A stretch of 10,687 nucleotides of DNA, from NCBI GenBank assembly GCA_027451785.1, contig DAIDIS010000009.1, positions 1-10,687 on the forward strand, given 5' to 3'. Below are positions 6,354-10,687 of this stretch, piece after piece. A program made the position numbers and the translations under genes. Origin of the DNA: Acidimicrobiales bacterium. GTDB taxonomy: Bacteria > Actinomycetota > Acidimicrobiia > Acidimicrobiales > JAKAVM01. The notes under the pieces were generated by a model. That model searched no databases and was not told the DNA's origin. It worked only from the letters and a program-made list of their open reading frames with translations. Positions within the stretch are counted from its first letter, which is position 1. Every line of letters begins with the position of its first letter.

Positions 6354-6540
6354 TGCAACCTACCTGCAGATTTAGAAATAGGCGTCACAAACGCTCCATT
6401 CGCAGAAACTTTCTTGGAGCTTATCGCCTCATCCTGTAATAACTTTATGAATAAGACCGTGATGCTCGGTAGTCACATGCAGCTTGGGCATGTGACGAGC
6501 CTGGCAGTGGAGAATCGCCGACAAGAGAATTGGAAAAGAT
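6354..6540. promoter_or_regulatory. Divergent tldD–dxs control region
   Basis: This 187-bp gap must hold both promoters. For dxs, TTGGAG (6414–6419) and TAATAA (6437–6442) are 17 bp apart but match the consensus at only three of six positions each; TATGAA (6446–6451) is another possible -10. For tldD I see no clear hexamers. The strongest signal is the inverted repeat at 6472–6496, annotated separately. Confidence 0.4.
6472..6496. promoter_or_regulatory. 9-bp perfect inverted repeat upstream of dxs
   Basis: GTCACATGC (6472–6480) and GCATGTGAC (6488–6496) are exact complements with a 7-nt spacer. The element ends 44 nt before the dxs start and lies downstream of the candidate -10 hexamers, so it could be an operator for a dimeric regulator or a stable hairpin in the dxs leader. 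I do not recognise it as a known operator. Confidence 0.55.
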
Positions 6541-8637
6541 GTGAAAATCCTGGAAACAATCAATTCTCCCGCCGACTTGCGCCAACTCAACAGCGCGGAA
6601 CTTGAGCAGCTTGCCGCCGAGATAAGGCAGTTCATCGTAGATGCCGTTTCGAAGACCGGCGGTCACTTGGGATCGAACCTGGGAGCTGTGGAACTCACCC
6701 TTGCCGTCCACAGAGTATTCGATTCCCCCAAGGACGTTGTTCTGTGGGATACAGGTCACCAAGCCTACGTACACAAAATCGTCACCGGCCGCAAGGACGA
6801 CTTCAACCGCCTTCGCCAAGAAGGGGGGCTATCCGGTTATCCAAACCGGACCGAGTCCGAACACGATTGGGTCGAAAACAGCCACGCCTCAACAATTCTT
6901 TCCTATGCCCACGGGTTCTCCACCGCCTTTGACTTGAACGGCCTCCGTTCCCCCAAGGGTTCCACCCACTCCCCCTCAGATCGCCGGGTAGTTGCAATAA
7001 TCGGTGACGGCGCTCTCACGGGTGGCATGGCCTACGAGGCACTCAATAATCTCGGTCACTCCGGACGCCGGGTAATCGTCATTTTGAACGACAACGGTCG
7101 TTCGTATGCTCCAACCGTCTCAAAGCTCTCCGAGAGTCTTTCCCGCATCCGACTGAGCCCGTCCTACGTACAGACCAGGAACAAGGTCAAGCAGATAATC
7201 AAGGATCTTCCTGCAGTGGGTGGTCTTGCATACTCAAGTGTCCACGCAACGTTGTCGGCCGTGCGCGAGATGGTCGAGCCTCACGTGTTTTTCGAGTCTC
7301 TGGGCGTTCGCTATACAGGTCCTTTTGGCGGGCACGACGTTCTTGCAATGGAAAGTGCTCTTCGCAATGCCGCTGAGTTCGACGACGGCCCGATCGTCGT
7401 TCACGTCCTAACCAGGAAGGGCCAGGGATATGGCCCAGCCGAAGAGGACGAAGTGCAGTGCCTGCACGACCTCAAGGTGTCGTCGCCCACCACCTTGTCT
7501 GTGGCGCCGGGGACTTCGTCCTCAAACGGGCATGCTGACCCGCCTTCCGATATAGCGTCCATCTCGGCCAAGGGCGCTATCCAAGGGAACGGGCACGGTG
7601 CTGCAGTCGAGGAATTGCCTCGCAGGTCTTACACAGAAGTTTTCACAGAATCCTTGCTGAAGGCTGCGGAGAACGACCCGAGAATCGTTGCGATCACGGC
7701 TGCAATGCCTGGTCCTACCGGCCTACTGCCGTTCCAGGACCGGTACCCGGATCGGTACCTGGACGTCGGAATCGCCGAGCAGCACGCCGTTACCGCAGCG
7801 GCCGGTATGGCCATGGCCGGCCTTCGACCTGTAGTGGCTCTCTACTCGACATTCTTCTCCCGCGCCTTCGACCAGGCCAACTTGGATGTCGGCATGCACA
7901 AGCTCCCGGTCACCTATGTGTTCGACCGGGCCGGTATCACAGGCGACGACGGCCCCAGCCATCATGGCGTCCTGGACATGGTCTTGAACCTTGTGATCCC
8001 GGACGTGGCGATTTTTGCTCCGTCTTCTGCGCAAGAGCTTCCTTTGATGTTCGAAGCGGCACTTGAGCTGGACGGTCCGGCAATAATCCGCTTCTCCAAG
8101 ACTCTTGCGCGCCAGGTCCCCGACGACCAGGTTGGGACAGGAATGAAGGCCCGTAAGGTCCGTTCCGGAAAAGATGTCTGCATTCTGGCGGTTGGGAAGA
8201 TGGCAGAGGCCGCCGAAGAGGCCGCCAATATCCTGGAGCACTCCGGGATCTCTGCGACAGTCTGGGACGTTAGGGTCGTGCGCCCTGCTGACCCCGAGAT
8301 GCTTGAGGACGCCGCTTCCCATCCTTTGATTGTGACCGCAGAGGACGGGTTGCGAACCGGCGGTGCCGGCTCGTACCTTGTCGACCTGATTGCAGGACTT
8401 AGCCAAACCAGAGCGTGTTCGCCCTCGCTTATCCTTGGAACCCCAGTCAGGTTCCTCCATCACTCCAAGCCGGACACCATCCTTTCCAAGCTGGGATTGG
8501 ACGGGCCCGGAATTGCCACATCGATCATTCAGGCCTTGGGGGCAGCTACCACTAAGTCGGCTTCTGCAAATACTCGGGTAAGCCCGGCGCAGCGCAAGAT
8601 GGCGTCGGCAGCTCCGTCCGAGTCACAAGGCAACTGA
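6541..8637 (+). CDS. dxs: 1-deoxy-D-xylulose-5-phosphate synthase
   Basis: Dxs condenses pyruvate and glyceraldehyde 3-phosphate to DXP using thiamine diphosphate and Mg2+, the first step of the MEP isoprenoid pathway and a feeder for thiamine synthesis. Motifs in order: GGHLGSNLGAVELTLAVH (40–57, His42), DTGHQAYVHKIVTGR (70–84), LSGYPNRTESEHD, the cofactor motif GDGALTGGMA to NDN (155–185), then the transketolase-type domain with ITAAMPGPTGL, DVGIAEQHAV (Glu413) and FDRAGITGDDGPSHHG (461–476), and the C-terminal domain from about 540. At 698 residues it is longer than typical enzymes (about 620–640); the excess lies in a Ser/Gly/Ala-rich linker (about 315–360) and a polar tail after about 670. 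Start GTG, followed by the typical LETINSPADLRQL; the Shine-Dalgarno (GGAAAAG) is weak. It stands alone, divergent from tldD. Confidence 0.97.
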   Translation: MKILETINSPADLRQLNSAELEQLAAEIRQFIVDAVSKTGGHLGSNLGAVELTLAVHRVFDSPKDVVLWDTGHQAYVHKIVTGRKDDFNRLRQEGGLSGYPNRTESEHDWVENSHASTILSYAHGFSTAFDLNGLRSPKGSTHSPSDRRVVAIIGDGALTGGMAYEALNNLGHSGRRVIVILNDNGRSYAPTVSKLSESLSRIRLSPSYVQTRNKVKQIIKDLPAVGGLAYSSVHATLSAVREMVEPHVFFESLGVRYTGPFGGHDVLAMESALRNAAEFDDGPIVVHVLTRKGQGYGPAEEDEVQCLHDLKVSSPTTLSVAPGTSSSNGHADPPSDIASISAKGAIQGNGHGAAVEELPRRSYTEVFTESLLKAAENDPRIVAITAAMPGPTGLLPFQDRYPDRYLDVGIAEQHAVTAAAGMAMAGLRPVVALYSTFFSRAFDQANLDVGMHKLPVTYVFDRAGITGDDGPSHHGVLDMVLNLVIPDVAIFAPSSAQELPLMFEAALELDGPAIIRFSKTLARQVPDDQVGTGMKARKVRSGKDVCILAVGKMAEAAEEAANILEHSGISATVWDVRVVRPADPEMLEDAASHPLIVTAEDGLRTGGAGSYLVDLIAGLSQTRACSPSLILGTPVRFLHHSKPDTILSKLGLDGPGIATSIIQALGAATTKSASANTRVSPAQRKMASAAPSESQGN

Positions 8638-8686
8638 GTAACCGGCGAATCTCTGACCGACTTCCCCAGCCCGACCCGCCGCCTCC

Positions 8687-8711
8687 CATTTCAATGGAAA
8701 GCCTTGCTTTT
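8687..8711. terminator. Weak hairpins between convergent dxs and GH43 genes
   Basis: CCATT-TC-AATGG (8687–8696 region) is followed by AAAGC-CTT-GCTTT (8698–8710) with one further T. Both stems are five bp. They lie in the 77-bp gap between the two convergent stop codons and could serve as a shared weak terminator, but stem length and T run are poor. Confidence 0.25.
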
Positions 8712-8714
8712 CGC

Positions 8715-10529
8715 TTAGGCGGATCCGGAAGGTGATTGGCTGACAGTCGCCATGGCGACAACTGGAGATTCAAGCAAAGTTGCACCGGTAGAGCCGTAGA
8801 AGGGTGCGTCCCCAAAGGCAAAAATCCCGCCGTCGGAGGCAACCATCCAATACCCCTTACCATCCTTGGTCGCCGACATGGAAAGAACAGGCTTGTTCAA
8901 GGTCAAGTTCCCGGTCGAGCCATAGAAACCTGCGTCCCCGAAAGCAAAAATCCCACCATCGGAAGCCACCAACCAATACCCCTTTCCATCCGGGGTCGGA
9001 GATACCCCGACTACAGGCTTGTTGAGTTCGAGTGCGCCCGTGGAGCCGAAGAACTGCGCGTCGCCGTAGGAGAAAATGCCACCATCCGAGCCCACGAGCC
9101 AATACCCCTTACCGTCGGACGTCATGGTCATGCCGACGATCCGGCCATTCAGGTGAAGGTATCCGGGAGAGCCATACGAAACGGCATCACCATACGCGTA
9201 GACGTAACCGTCGGCAGAGGCAAGCCAGTACCCCTTCCCGTCCAGGGTGGCGGTAACCGACACGATCGGAGTGTGCAGGCTAATCCCGGCCAAGGGAGGA
9301 AAAGACTGAGCGGTCCCGTACGGGTAGACGGTCCCTTGGCTGTCGACAAGCCAATATCCACTGCCCCCGTTTGCCACCGCCAATCCTGCGATCGGGCCAC
9401 TGGGGGGAGCAGGCCAGAGCTGACCCAAGTTATTCGCATCGCCACCCGCGAAGATCGAACCATCGGCCGTCGCCATCAAATAGCCGCTGTCGGCGAGGTT
9501 GGGCGATGGTGGCGCCACCGCCACAGGCGCTCCGTCCACGAACTCCAATTGCTCGATGTACAGCGCCCGATAGCCTCCATCTCCGTAGCTGGTAGTCGGA
9601 CCAGGCCAAGCGTGGAACGCTATCCAACTGCGGCCGTAGCTATCTTGGAAAATGGACTCCCCTCCCGGGCCGAGCATGCCCGGCACTGACGAGATGATCG
9701 GTTCAGCCTGTGGCTTCGAGCAAGGGCCTTCGGGTCCGCTACAGACGGCGTACCCGACCGAATAACCGGGAGTACTCCAAAGGCCTCCGGAGTAAAAGAG
9801 GTAATAAGCTCCGTCGTTCAGGTACATAAACGGCGCCTCCACCGTCGATTCCCAAGGCAGTGTCTGAGTGAGGATGGGCAGCGGAGCGGACGCAAGACCC
9901 AGACCGTTCGGAGTCAACCGAGCAACCCAAATCTCTGCCGGGACGCCTTGAAGGCCGTTGTTTGACTTCCAATACAGGTAGGCGACCCCGTCGCTGTTCA
10001 CGAATGGCTGAGGGTCTATTGACCCACCCTGGCTCGCCTGGCAAATGAGCGGAGCGCTGGAAGGATCGTTGTACGGCCCAGTTACGATCGCAGAGGTCGC
10101 CTCGGAAATACACTCCAGTCCGGTTGAAGCTTGGAGAGACGCATAGAACATTACGAATTGACCGTCGATGAAGAAAACACCTGGAGCCCAAGAGTGCAGT
10201 GGTCCCTGCCAGTAGGGCAATGCCGGAAGCGCATCTCCCATTGGCTGCCAGTGGATCATGTCTGAGGATTCGTAGACGGGTATGTTCTCGCCCATAGAAG
10301 AGGTCGTGAAGAGGTAATACTCACCGCCGATGCTCACCACGTCCGGGTCGGGCGCGTCATGGTTTACCACCGGGTTGGAAAATGCGATAGTCGGTGGAGC
10401 TTCGGTATGGGAAACCTGGGCCTCGGCATAGGCGCGGTTCGCCCCCGCAGCATCCCAAGCCAGGATCGCCGCTGTCTGGCCCGCCAGTATCGTCAAGATC
10501 ACTATCGCCTTCAATGCAAAAGTGTGCAC
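8715..10529 (-). CDS. Secreted GH43-family glycoside hydrolase with C-terminal GYWLV repeats
   Basis: 604 residues. A signal peptide (Lys7, hydrophobic core about 8–25, likely cleavage near ANRAYA, residue 35) points to export. Residues about 48–335 look like the five-bladed GH43 catalytic domain: base Asp61 in NHDAPDPDVV, pKa-setting Asp172 in GSIDPQPFV, general acid Glu231 in TVEAPFMY, plus YYLF, WAPGVFFIDGQFVMFY and YLYWKSNNG. GH43 enzymes act mainly on arabinose- or xylose-containing glycans; the substrate here cannot be told. Residues about 346–597 hold six ~42-residue repeats ending in forms like GKGYWLVASDGGIFAFGDA, which may form a second propeller or a binding module. The GTG start is fixed by an in-frame TAG four codons upstream; no Shine-Dalgarno is visible. 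No transporter or other glycan gene is adjacent. Confidence 0.88.
   Translation of the reverse strand: MHTFALKAIVILTILAGQTAAILAWDAAGANRAYAEAQVSHTEAPPTIAFSNPVVNHDAPDPDVVSIGGEYYLFTTSSMGENIPVYESSDMIHWQPMGDALPALPYWQGPLHSWAPGVFFIDGQFVMFYASLQASTGLECISEATSAIVTGPYNDPSSAPLICQASQGGSIDPQPFVNSDGVAYLYWKSNNGLQGVPAEIWVARLTPNGLGLASAPLPILTQTLPWESTVEAPFMYLNDGAYYLFYSGGLWSTPGYSVGYAVCSGPEGPCSKPQAEPIISSVPGMLGPGGESIFQDSYGRSWIAFHAWPGPTTSYGDGGYRALYIEQLEFVDGAPVAVAPPSPNLADSGYLMATADGSIFAGGDANNLGQLWPAPPSGPIAGLAVANGGSGYWLVDSQGTVYPYGTAQSFPPLAGISLHTPIVSVTATLDGKGYWLASADGYVYAYGDAVSYGSPGYLHLNGRIVGMTMTSDGKGYWLVGSDGGIFSYGDAQFFGSTGALELNKPVVGVSPTPDGKGYWLVASDGGIFAFGDAGFYGSTGNLTLNKPVLSMSATKDGKGYWMVASDGGIFAFGDAPFYGSTGATLLESPVVAMATVSQSPSGSA
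8741..9494 (-). repeat. Six ~126-bp coding repeats in the GH43 gene
   Basis: Tandem units of about 42 codons begin at residues near 348, 391, 433, 475, 517 and 559. The core is GYW-[LM]-V-x-SDGGIF-[AS]-[FY]-GDA-x-FYGSTG followed by a hydrophobic stretch such as LNKPVVG. The last three units (about residues 475–590) are the most alike, with FYGSTG kept in the final two and FFGSTG before them; the first units are divergent, so the array seems to have grown or been homogenised at its C-terminal end. Confidence 0.9.
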
Positions 10530-10638
10530 GACAGATATCTACTGTACCCAGGGATCGAGCATCGCGCCTTGCAGCATTTTCATTTCCCAGGCCGTTTCAT
10601 TTAACTATGTCCCCCTGAAACCAATTACGATCTCAGGC
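10530..10638. other. Gap between the GH43 gene and tRNA-Lys
   Basis: 109 bp that should carry the divergent promoters of the minus-strand GH43 gene and the plus-strand tRNA. It contains a spaced dyad GTTTCA (10594–10599) and TGAAAC (10616–10621). I see no confident promoter hexamers and no gene. Confidence 0.4.
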
Positions 10639-10687
10639 GGGCCGCTAGCTCATCGGGTAGAGCAGGGGACTTTTAATCCCAAGGTGC
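10639..10687 (+). tRNA. tRNA-Lys (anticodon TTT), 3' end beyond the window
   Basis: The first 49 nt fit the tRNA cloverleaf: acceptor 5' strand GGGCCGC (10639–10645), TA, D-stem GCTC (10648–10651) with GAGC (10660–10663), D-loop with GGGTA, then anticodon arm GGGGA, loop CTTTTAA (10670–10676) and TCCC. The anticodon TTT at 10672–10674, flanked by C-T and A-A, reads lysine codons. The first anticodon-stem pair (G10665 with A10681) looks mismatched. The T arm and acceptor 3' strand are cut off by the window end. Confidence 0.92.

Noticed and set aside
6354..6540. Thiamine (TPP) riboswitch in front of dxs
   Set aside because: Considered because Dxs uses thiamine diphosphate, but I see no Thi-box sequence; the only clear structure is the simple 9-bp dyad.
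7723..8463. Minus-strand open frame of 246 codons inside dxs
   Set aside because: Antisense to highly conserved Dxs sequence, with no recognisable domain.
8736..9689. Plus-strand open frame of 317 codons with repetitive protein
   Set aside because: It is the antisense of the GH43 repeat array; its repetitiveness comes only from the repeats in the real gene.

Overview
The window looks like chromosomal DNA of a moderately high-GC actinobacterium. Three things point there: the galU–moaC–sepX/glpR gene order, an FmdB-type protein next to galU as at the Mycobacterium tuberculosis Rv0991c–Rv0996 locus, and frequent TTG/GTG starts. The last gene carries tandem repeats of the GYWLVASDGGIFAFGDA type, which I associate mainly with Acidimicrobiia, so that class is my best guess (inference).

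Layout. (1) 21–979, minus strand: a three-TM membrane protein resembling the divisome protein SepX/GlpR, ending at a good intrinsic terminator. (2) 980–1300: a 321-bp gap with no convincing gene but unusual repeat and palindrome structure. (3) 1301–2741, minus: moaC and galU, overlapping by 8 nt. (4) 2742–2983: a divergent control region with a perfect CIRCE element (HrcA operator). (5) 2984–3379, plus: a small zinc-ribbon protein with a disordered tail, resembling the mycobacterial redox-regulated chaperone Ruc. (6) 3437–6353, minus: overlapping tldD and tldE, the two subunits of the TldD/E metalloprotease. (7) 6354–6540: a divergent control region with a 9-bp inverted repeat. (8) 6541–8637, plus: dxs, the first enzyme of the MEP isoprenoid pathway. 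(9) 8715–10529, minus: a secreted GH43-type glycosidase fused to six ~42-residue repeats. (10) 10639 to the window end, plus: the 5' two thirds of tRNA-Lys(TTT).

The genes fall into small functional blocks: nucleotide-sugar supply (galU), molybdenum cofactor (moaC), septation (sepX-like), proteostasis (Ruc-like under CIRCE, and TldD/E), isoprenoid precursors (dxs) and extracellular carbohydrate processing (GH43). I see no phage, transposon, CRISPR array or obvious new defence system. The points most worth following are the CIRCE-controlled Ruc homologue, the rearranged galU–sepX locus lacking glp/moeA and rimJ, the GH43-repeat fusion, the Gly/Arg-rich insertion in TldD, and the palindrome-rich gaps.
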